64,000 bases of DNA from CADCVT01 sp036389485 (GTDB lineage: Bacteria > Actinomycetota > Thermoleophilia > Solirubrobacterales > Solirubrobacteraceae): positions 17,642-81,641 of the forward strand of contig DASVPR010000048.1 in the NCBI GenBank assembly GCA_036389485.1. Reading direction: 5' to 3'. Each line of letters begins with the position of its first letter. The stretch's first letter is position 1. The notes under the pieces were generated by a model. The model was not told the origin of the DNA and made no database searches. It saw only the letters and a list, made by a program, of their open reading frames with translations. The translations under genes were made by a program, and so were the position numbers. Positions 8,241 through 16,396 of the stretch are shown in pieces.

Positions 8241-9172
8241 CGGGCGGCTTCGAGCGTCCGGCGGATCCCCTCGCGGACGTCGACGCGGCTCTCCCACCCG
8301 AGGACCTCCCGCGCCCGCCCGACGGCGAGGCAGCTGCGCGCGATCTCGCCGAGCCGCGCGTCGGCGAACTCGGGCGCGAACTCGTCCTCCGACTTGCCGA
8401 CGGCCTCGCGCATCGCGTCGATCAGCTCGAGCACCGTGGTCTCCTCCTCGGTGCCGATGTTGATCGCGCCGCCGGCGTCCGCGCCCGACGCCGCGACGAT
8501 CGCCTCGACGAGGTCCCCGACGTAGATGTAGTCGCGCGTCTGGCGACCGTCGCCGAACACCGTCGGCCGGCCGCCGTCGAGCGCGCGGCCGGTGAAGATG
8601 GCGATCACGCCCGCCTCGCCGTGCGGGTCCTGCCGCGGGCCGTAGACGTTCCCGAACCGCAGCGCGACCGTCGACAGCCCGTGCAGCCGCTCGTACAGCC
8701 CGAGGTACGCCTCGGCGCAGAACTTCGACTGCCCGTAGCCCGCCATCGGGCGGGGCGCGTGCTCCTCCGGCGTCGGGACGACGTCGGTCTCCCCGTAGAT
8801 CGCGCCGCCCGTGGAAGCGAAGACGAAGCGCGAAGCGCCAGCCGAGCGCGCCGCCTCGAGCATGTTGATCGTGCCCTCGATGTTCGTCCGGGCGTCGTAC
8901 GCCGGCCGGGCGACGGACACCCGCACGTCGATCTGGGCCGCCAGGTGGAAGATCAGCTCTGGGCGCTCGCGCCCGGCGATCTCGGCCATCGCCGCCCCGT
9001 CGCGAATGTCCGCGCGGTGCAGGCGGGCGCCGCGATCGAGCGCCGCCGCGAGGTTCGACTCCTTCCCCGAGGAGAGGTCGTCGACGACCGCGACGTCGTC
9101 GCCGCGCTCCAGCAGGGCGTCGACGAGGTTGGAGCCGATGAACCCGGCTCCGCCGGTGACCAGGGCGCGCAT
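8237..9172 (-). CDS. UDP-glucose 4-epimerase-type NAD-dependent epimerase/dehydratase
   Basis: A 311-residue extended SDR enzyme. It has Thr-Gly-Gly-Ala-Gly-Phe-Ile-Gly (6-13) for NAD binding, Ser-Thr-Gly-Gly (120-123) and the catalytic Tyr146-Lys150 in Tyr-Gly-Gln-Ser-Lys. The C-terminal half has Phe-Gly-Asn-Val-Tyr-Gly-Pro-Arg and Gln-Thr-Arg-Asp-Tyr-Ile-Tyr-Val, the usual layout of GalE-like enzymes. Likely reaction: 4-epimerisation of a UDP-hexose, possibly supplying UDP-galactose to the UDP-galactopyranose mutase encoded at 61731. The ATG start sits at the first residue of the fold. Its stop overlaps the next start. Confidence 0.85.
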   Translation of the reverse strand: MRALVTGGAGFIGSNLVDALLERGDDVAVVDDLSSGKESNLAAALDRGARLHRADIRDGAAMAEIAGRERPELIFHLAAQIDVRVSVARPAYDARTNIEGTINMLEAARSAGASRFVFASTGGAIYGETDVVPTPEEHAPRPMAGYGQSKFCAEAYLGLYERLHGLSTVALRFGNVYGPRQDPHGEAGVIAIFTGRALDGGRPTVFGDGRQTRDYIYVGDLVEAIVAASGADAGGAINIGTEEETTVLELIDAMREAVGKSEDEFAPEFADARLGEIARSCLAVGRAREVLGWESRVDVREGIRRTLEAAR

Positions 9173-9288
9173 GGGCGGACGATGGTAGCCGCGTCACCCG
9201 TCGCCGCCGCGCGGCACAGCGCGACCAGCAGGACCAACGCCGCCGTCCAGACGGCCGTCCCGACTCCGATGCCGAGCGCAAGACCCAT
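8953..9288 (-). CDS. Possible small membrane protein overlapping the epimerase gene
   Basis: An ATG at 9288 is preceded by a perfect GGAGG six bases upstream and opens with one clear membrane helix (Gly-Leu-Ala-Leu-Gly-Ile-Gly-Val-Gly, then a Trp-Thr-Ala-Ala-Leu-Val-Leu-Leu core) ending Cys-Arg-Ala-Ala-Ala. The gap 9173-9373 otherwise holds no gene. However, the frame has no stop until 8953, well inside the epimerase on the same strand, and the overlapping part is Ser/Thr/Arg-rich shadow-like sequence. The first 40 or so residues look real and the tail does not. A missed frameshift or a very unusual overlap are both possible. Confidence 0.4.
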   Translation of the reverse strand: MGLALGIGVGTAVWTAALVLLVALCRAAATGDAATIVRPCAPWSPAEPGSSAPTSSTPCWSAATTSRSSTTSPRGRSRTSRRRSIAAPACTARTFATGRRWPRSPGASAQS

Positions 9289-9373
9289 AGCGCGCCTCCG
9301 CGGCAGATCCGTTCTGCCCCGGCGAGGCTTCACCTACGCCTCCGAGGTTGACGCCCCACCCGGACGGAGCGCG

Positions 9374-10888
9374 CTACATGCCGCGGCGGCCGAGCATGTA
9401 CGGGACGGTGCGGAGCAGGATCTTCATGTCGCTCCAGAGCGACCACCCCGCGACGTAGAGGTAGTCGATCTTCACCATCTCGTGCAGCGGCACCCGGGCC
9501 GAGCCCAGGATCTGCCAGTGCCCGGTCATGCCCGGCGTCAGCTGCAGCCGCCGGCGGTCCCAGCCCGTGATCTGCTCGTCCTCGTCCAGCACGAGCGGCC
9601 GCGGCCCGACGAGGCTCATGTCGCCGGTCATCACGTTGAACAGCTGGGGCAGCTCGTCCAGCGACGTCCTGCGCAGCAGCCTGCCGACGCGCGTCACGCG
9701 CGGGTCGTCGGCGATCTTGAAGAGGCCCTCGGCCTCGTTGATCGCCCGCAGCTCGGCCTTGCGCTCCTCGGCGTCGTTGCACATCGTCCGGAACTTGCAG
9801 ATGCGGAAGTGCTTGCCGTCGCGCCCGACGCGCGTCTGGCGGAAGAGCACCGGCCCGCGCGAGTCGAGCTTGATGGCGATCGCGATCGCGAGCATCAGCG
9901 GGCCCGCGACGAGCAGGCCGAACGTCGCGCCGCACAGGTCGAACGCCCGCTTGACCATCCGCGAGGAGCGCGTGAGGCCGAAGCGGCGGACGCCCAGGAG
10001 CGTCACGCCCTGGACGTGGTCGAAGACGACCGAGCTGCCGACCACGTCGAGGATCCGCGGCACGAGGCTCACGCGGACGCCCACGCTCTTGGCGGCGCGG
10101 ACGAAGTCCAGCATCTCCTCGGCGGGCAGCGCGTGCGGGTCGATGACGATGCGGTGCGCGCCGGTCCACGAGATCAGCTCGCGCAGCTCCTGCGCCGTGG
10201 CGGCGCGGTCGCCGCGCCGGGCGGTCCGCTGCAGCGACATGCGCCCGACCAGCTCCGCCTTGACGTCGTCCGTCCGGAGCTTGGTGCCGAGCCGCTCGTA
10301 GCTGGCGGCGTCGCCGATGAACAGGCAGCGCTCGACCGGCGCGAACCGCCCGACGAAGCCGCGGGCTGCCCGGCGGCCGACGAGCGCGAAGCCGAACAGC
10401 GCGGCCCACAGGACCACGACCTGCTCGTCACCCAGCTGACCGTCGATGAGCACGTCGTCGAGGATCCACAGCACGAGCGCGTACAGCGTCGACAGCTGGA
10501 AGAGCTGCGGCGCCTCGTCCATCGTCGTCTTGCGGATGAGCAGCTCGTCGCGGTCGTAGAGGCCCTGGATCTTGCTCGCGGCCACGATCAGCGGCAGCGC
10601 GAGGAAGGTGGCGAAGCGCAGCCGGTCGTCGCCGAGGACCGACACGCAGAGGAAGAGCGCGAGCGCCGCGGACGTGACGTCCGCGTACGCGAGGACGCGC
10701 CGGTACATGCGGTCGCGGGACTCGACCTCACGCGTCGCCGACTCGATCTCGAGGATCGCGTCGGGGGCGAGGCGGGGATCGACCGTCGCGGCATCGACGG
10801 CCAGGCGGCCGAGACGCGGACGGGTGATTCTCTTACGCCGGGCTGTGGGGGCCGGCACTCCGGGCATGGGTCGACTACTGGCTTCCAA
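9374..10888 (-). CDS. Polyprenyl-phosphate sugar-1-phosphate transferase (WbaP/WcaJ type)
   Basis: A 504-residue initiating enzyme: it moves a sugar-1-phosphate from a nucleotide sugar onto undecaprenyl phosphate. About four N-terminal membrane helices (66-190) are followed by a Rossmann-like cytoplasmic region (190-295), then the catalytic domain from about 305. That domain has a re-entrant helix (Phe-Asp-Leu-Cys-Gly-Ala), Lys-Phe-Arg-Thr-Met (365-369), the Asp411-Glu412 catalytic pair in Ser-Leu-Asp-Glu-Leu-Pro-Gln and the Leu-Val-Gly-Pro-Arg-Pro motif. The start is TTG 10888, supported by CGGAG six bases upstream; ATG 10867 is the alternative and lacks a ribosome site. It is the only such enzyme in the window, so it probably starts all glycans made here. 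Confidence 0.92.
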   Translation of the reverse strand: MEASSRPMPGVPAPTARRKRITRPRLGRLAVDAATVDPRLAPDAILEIESATREVESRDRMYRRVLAYADVTSAALALFLCVSVLGDDRLRFATFLALPLIVAASKIQGLYDRDELLIRKTTMDEAPQLFQLSTLYALVLWILDDVLIDGQLGDEQVVVLWAALFGFALVGRRAARGFVGRFAPVERCLFIGDAASYERLGTKLRTDDVKAELVGRMSLQRTARRGDRAATAQELRELISWTGAHRIVIDPHALPAEEMLDFVRAAKSVGVRVSLVPRILDVVGSSVVFDHVQGVTLLGVRRFGLTRSSRMVKRAFDLCGATFGLLVAGPLMLAIAIAIKLDSRGPVLFRQTRVGRDGKHFRICKFRTMCNDAEERKAELRAINEAEGLFKIADDPRVTRVGRLLRRTSLDELPQLFNVMTGDMSLVGPRPLVLDEDEQITGWDRRRLQLTPGMTGHWQILGSARVPLHEMVKIDYLYVAGWSLWSDMKILLRTVPYMLGRRGM

Positions 10889-11125
10889 CGAAAGCTCCGA
10901 GCGGATCTTGTGTTAGTGCCGGTGCGTCCTTCCGTGGACTGGCGGCGATCACCGGCAGGAGCGAACCTAACCGTCCTGGCCGCCCATGTCCACTGCTTTC
11001 CTGCTCATCTGACATCGGAGATTCGTCCAAGGCATGGCCACCAGACTTTTTTCGGGCGCCAGTCAGAAACCGGGCGGCCCGTTCGTATGAGGGGGTGCAT
11101 GACCGCTTTCGAGCCAGGAGCTGGA

Positions 11126-11491
11126 ATGGGCCAGTGGGATGAGGATCTCGACGAGGTCGCCCAGCGCCTTCGCGAGCACCGCCCCGAGGCGTCGGCCTTG
11201 GAGCTCGATCAGATCAAGATGAGGGCGATGGCGAAGGCCGCGTCCTCGCGACCGAGAGGAGCCGTCTTGAAGACGCGCCTTCTGGCCGCCCTCGCGTCCC
11301 TGGCCCTGATGGCCGGCGCGACGGGTGGCGTCATCGCCGCTGCCGGCGGCAACGGCAACGGCAACGCGGCGAAGGGCCAGTACGGCCAGCCGGGCAAGGG
11401 CTGTGGCGACAAGAACCACGACCACACCGGGCCTCCCGGCAAGAACAACGGCAACCAGCCGTGCCCCGCGCAGGCCGGCGGCAAGAAGTAG
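11126..11491 (+). CDS. Small membrane-anchored protein of unknown function
   Basis: A 121-residue protein. Residues 1-35 are charged and helical (Glu/Arg/Leu-rich, with Pro-Glu-Ala-Ser-Ala-Leu-Glu-Leu-Asp). A membrane helix near 50-68 (Leu-Leu-Ala-Ala-Leu-Ala-Ser-Leu-Ala-Leu-Met) follows, then a Gly/Asn/Lys-rich exported tail of about 50 residues with two cysteines. The layout resembles short anti-sigma-like or envelope-anchored proteins, but I know no function. ATG 11126 is preferred over ATGs at 11087 and 11099 because AGGAG lies five bases upstream. The 237-bp gap to the divergent transferase at 10888 holds no other gene that I can see. A strong hairpin follows the gene. Confidence 0.72.
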   Translation: MGQWDEDLDEVAQRLREHRPEASALELDQIKMRAMAKAASSRPRGAVLKTRLLAALASLALMAGATGGVIAAAGGNGNGNAAKGQYGQPGKGCGDKNHDHTGPPGKNNGNQPCPAQAGGKK

Positions 11492-11515
11492 CCACCGCGC
11501 AAGCGACGTGACTTC

Positions 11516-11542
11516 GGAGGGCGGCCCCTGTGGCCGCCCTCC
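11516..11542 (+). terminator. Hairpin terminator between convergent genes
   Basis: An 11-bp perfect stem, GGAGGGCGGCC, a five-base loop (CCTGT), and GGCCGCCCTCC, lies 25 bases after the stop at 11491 and 20 bases before the stop of the convergent ABC permease. There is no T-run on the plus side. On the minus side a TTTTT tract precedes it rather than follows. It probably works as a stem-only or bidirectional terminator. Confidence 0.7.
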
Positions 11543-11562
11543 GCCGTTAAAAAGCAGGCGCG

Positions 11563-12381
11563 TTAGTACTCGCCGATCGACCCCCGCCGGCGCTGCCACC
11601 GCAGGCTCGCCGTGAACAGCGCGAGCCCGAGCGGGATGCAGACGACGGCGATGGCGACGAGGCCGAGCACGTCGTCGCCCCAGCCGCCGCCGCGGTAGAG
11701 CGCGGCCCGCGCGCCGTCGAACGCCATCTTCGTCGGCGCCAGCGAGGCCAGCGGCTCCAGCCACCCGGGCAGCACCGCCACCGGGAAGTAGGCGCCGCCG
11801 AGCATCGTGATCGTCAGCGTCCCGATCGCCGCGATCGCCTGGGCCTGCTTGACGAGCAGCACAATCGCCCCGAAGACCAGGCCCAGCGCGAAGAAGAGCA
11901 GCGTCGTCGCGAACAGCACGAGCACCAGGCCCAGCCAGTCGGCCCGCGAGAAGTCGACGCCCAGGACGAGGTCGGCGCCGAGGAGGTAGACGCCGGCGCG
12001 CAGGCCGGAGTTCAGGAACGGGTAGCACGCCAGCCCCAACCCCAGGTCGGCGTCGCGGACGGGCTGGACGACGACCGCCTCGAGGGTCCCGGTGAGCTGC
12101 TCCTCGCGGATGCGCCGCGTCAGGCCGATCGTCGAGGACTGGATCACGAACCCGAGCACGACGCCGACGAGCGCGAACGCGAAGTAGCTCGGCGCGCCGG
12201 AGAGCTCGGCGGGGTCGACCTCGCGGAACGTCTCGGAGATGAAGTAGTAGAGCGAGACGCCGAGGAGCGCCGCGAAAGCCTCGAGCCCCCACGCGAGGCG
12301 GTAGGAGCGCGCGTTGTCGAAGTCCCGGCGGGCGATCGCCCGGACGACGGCCGGGCTCTGGCGGCTAACCGGCCAGGTCAT
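11563..12381 (-). CDS. ABC-2 type exporter permease, RiPP-like locus 1
   Basis: A 272-residue integral membrane protein with six predicted helices and the central Glu-Glu-Gln-Leu-Thr-Gly-Thr-Leu-Glu-Ala segment typical of ABC-2 permeases (interaction with the ATPase), plus Leu-Gly-Gly-Ala-Tyr-Phe-Pro-Val near helix 5. It pairs with the ATPase gene that overlaps its 5' end by 17 nt. It is clearly paralogous to the permease at 41278-42093: both share the Glu-Gln-x-Thr-Gly-Thr-Leu-Glu-Ala and Gly-Gly-Ala-Tyr-Phe-Pro-Val motifs. Position beside PqqD-like and asparagine-synthetase-like genes suggests it exports the modified peptide; a glycan or lipid substrate cannot be excluded. Confidence 0.87.
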   Translation of the reverse strand: MTWPVSRQSPAVVRAIARRDFDNARSYRLAWGLEAFAALLGVSLYYFISETFREVDPAELSGAPSYFAFALVGVVLGFVIQSSTIGLTRRIREEQLTGTLEAVVVQPVRDADLGLGLACYPFLNSGLRAGVYLLGADLVLGVDFSRADWLGLVLVLFATTLLFFALGLVFGAIVLLVKQAQAIAAIGTLTITMLGGAYFPVAVLPGWLEPLASLAPTKMAFDGARAALYRGGGWGDDVLGLVAIAVVCIPLGLALFTASLRWQRRRGSIGEY

Positions 12382-12988
12382 GGGTCCGGTGGCAGTGGGT
12401 CACGTCCTCGTCGCGGTGGGTGGCGATGAGGACGGCGAGATCGGGGCGGCGGTCGAGCGCCGCCCACATCCCGGCGGTGGCGCCTTCGTCGAGCGAGCGG
12501 GTCGGCTCGTCGAGCAGCAGCGCCGCCGGCGCGCCGAGGAGCGCGCGGGCGAACCCGAGCTGCTGGGTCATCCCCGTCGAGCACCGGCTGACGCGCTGCG
12601 CCGCGATCGCGCCGATCTCGAGCTCGTCGACGACCTGCTGCACCTCGGCGCGCGCGGCGCGGAGCGAGGGCAGGCGCAGCCGGGCGAAGAAGAGCAGGTT
12701 GTCGCGGCCCGACAGCCGCAGGTAGAAGGAGCGGTCCTGCGAGAGCGTCGCGCCGATGCGCCGCCGCGCCTCCAGCGTGCCGGCCGGCTCGCCGCAGACG
12801 AGCACGGTGCCCGCGGAGGGCTGGATCGAGCCGAGCACGCAGCGCAGCAGCGTGCTCTTGCCGCTGCCGTTCGGGCCGCGCAGGGCGACACGCTCCCCGC
12901 GCTCGACGACCAGGTCGACGCCGCCCAGCACCTCGCGGCGCCCGAACGAGCGGCGGACGCCCTGCGCCTCGACGACCGCGCCGGCCAC
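12365..12988 (-). CDS. ABC exporter ATP-binding protein, RiPP-like locus 1
   Basis: A 207-residue ATPase with Walker A Gly-Pro-Asn-Gly-Ser-Gly-Lys-Ser (38-45), a divergent signature Cys-Ser-Thr-Gly-Met (136-140), Walker B Leu-Leu-Leu-Asp-Glu-Pro (157-162) and a His switch in Ala-Thr-His-Arg-Asp-Glu. It is shorter than most transporter ATPases. It overlaps the permease start by 17 nt and follows the PqqD-like gene by 4 nt, so the three form one operon. It is paralogous to the ATPase at 40662, sharing the unusual Arg-Ser-Phe-Tyr-x-Arg-Leu stretch. Confidence 0.9.
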   Translation of the reverse strand: MAGAVVEAQGVRRSFGRREVLGGVDLVVERGERVALRGPNGSGKSTLLRCVLGSIQPSAGTVLVCGEPAGTLEARRRIGATLSQDRSFYLRLSGRDNLLFFARLRLPSLRAARAEVQQVVDELEIGAIAAQRVSRCSTGMTQQLGFARALLGAPAALLLDEPTRSLDEGATAGMWAALDRRPDLAVLIATHRDEDVTHCHRTHDLAG

Positions 12989-12992
12989 CGCG

Positions 12993-13262
12993 TCAGCGCT
13001 CGAGCAGGTCGCGCTCGCGGAGGTCCTCGATGAACGCGCGGATGTCCCGGCGCGCGGTCTCCGCGTCGACCTCGAAGCCGGCGGTCACGACCTCGACGAG
13101 CCGCTCGAGGTCCGTGCCCTCCGCGAGGTGCGGCCACATCGCGGCGCCGACGGGCCCGACCGCGAGGTACATCGACTCGGCGACGTCGAGCGCGACGACC
13201 TCCTCGCCGACGGCGCGCCACTCGACCCGGTCGGCCCGCAGCCGCAGCGTCTCCTCGCTCAT
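12993..13262 (-). CDS. PqqD-like RiPP recognition protein
   Basis: This 89-residue protein has the size and pattern of PqqD-family RiPP recognition elements: an N-terminal strand region (Val-Glu-Trp-Arg-Ala-Val-Gly-Glu-Glu-Val-Val-Ala-Leu-Asp), a Tyr-Leu-Ala-Val-Gly-Pro turn with Gly-Ala-Ala-Met-Trp, and two C-terminal helices with Asp-Ile-Arg-Ala-Phe-Ile-Glu-Asp-Leu. Family members bind leader peptides and bring them to the modifying enzyme. It is the only one seen in the window. It is divergent from the asparagine-synthetase-like gene with just 19 bp between the two starts, so the promoters must overlap the coding starts. A likely partner is the leader encoded at 16397, possibly also that at 44094. 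Confidence 0.83.
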   Translation of the reverse strand: MSEETLRLRADRVEWRAVGEEVVALDVAESMYLAVGPVGAAMWPHLAEGTDLERLVEVVTAGFEVDAETARRDIRAFIEDLRERDLLER

Positions 13263-13281
13263 GCGGCGGCAGACTAACGCC

Positions 13282-14457
13282 ATGCCCGAGCCCGGCCTCC
13301 GCCCGCTGGACGTCGCCTGCGGCTGGCCGTTCGACGACGAGCCGCCGCCCGCGACGCCCCTGGCGCCCGAGCGGCGCGAGACGCCCGCCGACGCGCTCGA
13401 GGCGCTCGTGCTGCCGTCGCTGGAGCGCACCCCGTGCGTCGTGAGCTTCTCCGGCGGCCGCGACTCGTCCGTCGTCCTCGCGGCCGCGGTGCGCGCGGCG
13501 CGGCGCCACGGCGTGCCGCTGCCGGTGCCGGTCTCGTTCGTGTTCCCGCACGCCCCGCGCACCGTCGAGACCGAGTGGCAGGAGCGCGTCGTCCGGCACC
13601 TCGGGCTCGACGACTGGGTGCGCGTCGACCGGCCGGAGGAGCTCGACTACCTCGGGCCCGCGGCGCGGACGATGCTGCGCCGCCACGGCGTCGTCTTCCC
13701 GGCGAACGCGTTCTGGCACTCGCTCGTGCTCGAGCACGCGGGGGGCGGCGCGCTGCTGACCGGCGCCGGGGGCGACGAGCTGTTCGGCGCCTGGCGCTGG
13801 CGGCGCGCCGCGGACGTGCTGGCCCGGCGCGAGCGGCCGCGGCCGAGGGACGCCGCGCACGTCGCGCTGGCGCTGGCGCCGCCCGGGGCGCGCCGGCTCG
13901 TGCGACGCAGGGGCAGCGCGCTGGAGCTGCCGTGGCTGCGGCCGGCCGCACGGCGCGCCGTCGACCGCGCGTACGCCCGAAGGCGCGCCGCCGAGCCGCT
14001 GTCGTGGCCGCGCCGCGTCGCGTGGCTCGGGCGCCTGCGGTACGTGGCGCTGCAGCAGCGCACCGTGGGCGCGCTGGCGGCCGATGCCGGCGCCACGGCC
14101 GCGCATCCGTTCTTCCACCCGCGGCTGCTCGCGGCCGTCGCCGCGGCGGGCGGCCGGCACGGCTTCGGCGATCGCACGGCCGCGCTGCGGGCGCTGTTCG
14201 GCGACCTGCTGCCCGCCGACGTGCTCGCGCGCCCGACGAAGGCCGTGTTCAGCGCGGTGTGGCAGGGCGCCGCGACGCGGCGGTTCGCCGAGGAGTGGGA
14301 CGGGACCGGCGTCGACCCCGAGCTGGTCGACGTGGAGCGGTTGCGGGAGCTCTGGCGCGGTTCGCGCAGCGATGCGCGCACCTCGCTGCTGCTCCACCAG
14401 GCGTGGCTGAAGTCCGCGCCCCAGGACGTGGACGAATATCGCACGCCGAAGAGTTGA
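13282..14457 (+). CDS. Asparagine-synthetase-like enzyme (possible lasso cyclase), copy 1
   Basis: A 391-residue protein with only the synthetase half of asparagine synthetase. The PP-loop Ser-Gly-Gly-Arg-Asp-Ser-Ser (57-63) adenylates a carboxylate, and Gly-Ala-Gly-Gly-Asp-Glu-Leu-Phe lies further on. There is no N-terminal glutaminase cysteine, as in lasso peptide cyclases (McjC type), which close a ring between Gly1 and an Asp or Glu side chain. The C-terminus ends in a conserved Leu-Leu-x-Gln-x-Trp-Leu-like segment shared with the copies at 42080 and 44287. ATG 13282 starts just before the conserved Arg-Pro-Leu-Asp-Val. The precursor at 16397 lies downstream on the same strand, with two genes between. 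Confidence 0.82.
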   Translation: MPEPGLRPLDVACGWPFDDEPPPATPLAPERRETPADALEALVLPSLERTPCVVSFSGGRDSSVVLAAAVRAARRHGVPLPVPVSFVFPHAPRTVETEWQERVVRHLGLDDWVRVDRPEELDYLGPAARTMLRRHGVVFPANAFWHSLVLEHAGGGALLTGAGGDELFGAWRWRRAADVLARRERPRPRDAAHVALALAPPGARRLVRRRGSALELPWLRPAARRAVDRAYARRRAAEPLSWPRRVAWLGRLRYVALQQRTVGALAADAGATAAHPFFHPRLLAAVAAAGGRHGFGDRTAALRALFGDLLPADVLARPTKAVFSAVWQGAATRRFAEEWDGTGVDPELVDVERLRELWRGSRSDARTSLLLHQAWLKSAPQDVDEYRTPKS

Positions 14458-14548
14458 TCGGCCCCCGCGCGCGGGTTAGGGTCGCTCGGTCGCGGTGGGG
14501 CACTTCCGCGACTGCCGCCAACCTGTTCACCCCCACGAGGAGTCCTGC

Positions 14549-15805
14549 GTGCGCTCTCCGAGAGCTTCGATCCTTCGTGCCGTAGCCGTCGCCGGGGCCT
14601 TCGGCGCGACGGCCGCGGCCGCGCCCGTCGCTCAGGCGGCGCCCAACCCGACCGTGAACCCGGGTGACCTCGTCATCTCCGAGTTCCGCTTCCACGGCCC
14701 GAACGGCGCGAACGACGAGTTCTTCGAGATCTACAACAAGACGAACACGTCGATCGACCTGAACTCCGACGAGGACAACTCGGTGTTCTGGATCGAGTAC
14801 TTCGCGCCGACGCCCGAGCCGGCCGACACGGTCTCGATCGTGCCCCACAGCGACAGCGACGTCCTGCCGCACACCAAGTACCTCATGACGAACAAGCCCG
14901 GCGACGCCTCGCCCGGCTACTCGCTCGACGGGTACGCGTTCGGCGACACCGAGACCGACGTCCAGTCGGTCGGCGACGTCCCGTCCGACGGCGGCATCGC
15001 GCTCATGTACGACTCGAACGTCTTCGACGCCGTCGACGAGCGGATCGTGGTCGACAAGGCGGGCTTCCCGAACGGCAAGATCCCCGACGACCACTACCAC
15101 CACCCCGGGTTCACGTACTTCGAGGGGACCGCGGAGCCGCCCATCTCGGCGCTCACGACCCAGCAGTACGCGCACGTCCGCAAGTTCACCGGCGCCGGCG
15201 GCCAGCCCCTCGACACCAACAACAACGCGTCGGACTTCGACTTCGTGGTCAACGCGTCGTTGTCGACCTACGCGGGCCAGCCGTCGATCCAGGGCGCGCC
15301 GGGGCCGGAGAACACGGGGTCGCCGATCCTCGAGAACGACGGCGCCACCGCCACGCCGAACGACGGCATGTACTCGGCGCTGATGAACACGGGCGTCAGC
15401 TCGAGCACGTCGCCGAACCGCGAGACCGCGGCGGGGACGCCGGGCACGCTCATCGTGCGGCGCCGCATCACCAACCGCACCGGTCACAGCGTGACCAGCC
15501 TGCGGCTGCGGCTGACGCAGCTGACGACGTACGGCACCGCCTCGGCGACGCAGGCGCTGCTGCGCGCGACCGACATCGCCACGGCCACGGTCGCCGGCGA
15601 GCCGGCGCTGGGCGCGAAGGTCGAGCAGCCCCCCACCCAGACGGCGGGCGGCGGCCTGAACTCCACGCTGGTCGTCCCGCTCAACGAGGACACGGGGCTG
15701 ACGGGCGGCGTCCTGCCGAACGGGGGCGACGTCGTGGTCGCGATCAAGTTCCTGGTCGACCGCAGCGGGTCGTACTCGTTCAGCTACAACCACGAGGCCG
15801 AGTAG
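14549..15805 (+). CDS. Secreted lamin-tail-domain protein
   Basis: A 418-residue exported protein with a signal peptide (about 1-31, ending Ala-Gln-Ala-Ala). A lamin-tail-like domain begins Asp-Leu-Val-Ile-Ser-Glu-Phe-Arg (about 39-46) and includes Glu-Phe-Phe-Glu-Ile-Tyr-Asn-Lys, the usual opening of bacterial LTD domains. The C-terminal third is a beta-rich region (Val-Arg-Arg-Arg-Ile-Thr-Asn-Arg-Thr-Gly) resembling an adhesion or sandwich domain. GTG 14549 is chosen because AGGAG lies seven bases upstream and the signal peptide starts there. It sits between the synthetase-like gene and the lipoprotein gene. Its role may be structural at the cell surface; any link with the peptide is inferred only from position. 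Confidence 0.8.
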   Translation: MRSPRASILRAVAVAGAFGATAAAAPVAQAAPNPTVNPGDLVISEFRFHGPNGANDEFFEIYNKTNTSIDLNSDEDNSVFWIEYFAPTPEPADTVSIVPHSDSDVLPHTKYLMTNKPGDASPGYSLDGYAFGDTETDVQSVGDVPSDGGIALMYDSNVFDAVDERIVVDKAGFPNGKIPDDHYHHPGFTYFEGTAEPPISALTTQQYAHVRKFTGAGGQPLDTNNNASDFDFVVNASLSTYAGQPSIQGAPGPENTGSPILENDGATATPNDGMYSALMNTGVSSSTSPNRETAAGTPGTLIVRRRITNRTGHSVTSLRLRLTQLTTYGTASATQALLRATDIATATVAGEPALGAKVEQPPTQTAGGGLNSTLVVPLNEDTGLTGGVLPNGGDVVVAIKFLVDRSGSYSFSYNHEAE

Positions 15806-15849
15806 GCGAAAGCGGGCCCGGACGGCGCAGGAGCAGCTGGAACAGGCTG

Positions 15850-16341
15850 ATGCGGACCCTGGTGTCCACGTCGGTGCTGCTCCTCGCGCTCGTCGCGGCG
15901 GGCTGCGGGGGCGGCGACGGCGGCACGGAAGCCGTCGCGCCCTCGCGGGCCGCCGGCAGCACCGAGACCGGGGCGCCGGCGGCCGCGCCCGCCCGTGAGC
16001 AGGACGCGAAGCGACGGGACGGGGCGGCGGCACGAGAGCGCCGCGACGCCGGGCGCCATGCGCGGGGATCGGCTCGCCGCCGCGCCGCTCACCGTCGCGC
16101 CGCGCGGCGTCGCGCGGGCGCTGCGCGCGCGCTGCGGGCGGCCAAGCGCGGCGGCGACGGCGCGCAGGTGAAGGCGCCGGGCCGGACGGTCGTGGTCGGC
16201 AAGAAGCCGGCCAACCCGCCGCAGCCGGCCGCTCCGGTGGTCGCGCCCCAGGACCACTCGCAGACGCCTCCGGCGGGCGGCGGAGACGGAGGGTCGCCGT
16301 CCGGCCAGGAGGCCAACGGCGATGCTGGAATCCTGAGATGA
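15850..16341 (+). CDS. Low-complexity lipoprotein
   Basis: A 163-residue predicted lipoprotein. The leader ends Val-Ala-Ala-Gly-Cys, a lipobox with Cys19. The mature part is Ala/Arg/Gly/Pro-rich with no recognisable fold: an Arg/Ala-rich central stretch, then a Pro-rich end with Ser-Gln-Thr-Pro. It could be a surface spacer or cell-wall-contacting linker. It starts 44 nt after the lamin-tail gene and ends 55 nt before the precursor peptide GTG, so all three are probably co-transcribed. Codon use is as GC-rich as the neighbours. Confidence 0.6.
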   Translation: MRTLVSTSVLLLALVAAGCGGGDGGTEAVAPSRAAGSTETGAPAAAPAREQDAKRRDGAAARERRDAGRHARGSARRRAAHRRAARRRAGAARALRAAKRGGDGAQVKAPGRTVVVGKKPANPPQPAAPVVAPQDHSQTPPAGGGDGGSPSGQEANGDAGILR

Positions 16342-16396
16342 GGGCCGATAGCCTTTGCAGGGCACGGATGCACCAAAAACGAGGAGAACCCCCACA

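Noticed and set aside
13030..13281. Upstream extension of the first asparagine-synthetase-like frame
   Set aside because: It is antisense to the PqqD-like gene. The conserved N-terminus starts at ATG 13282.
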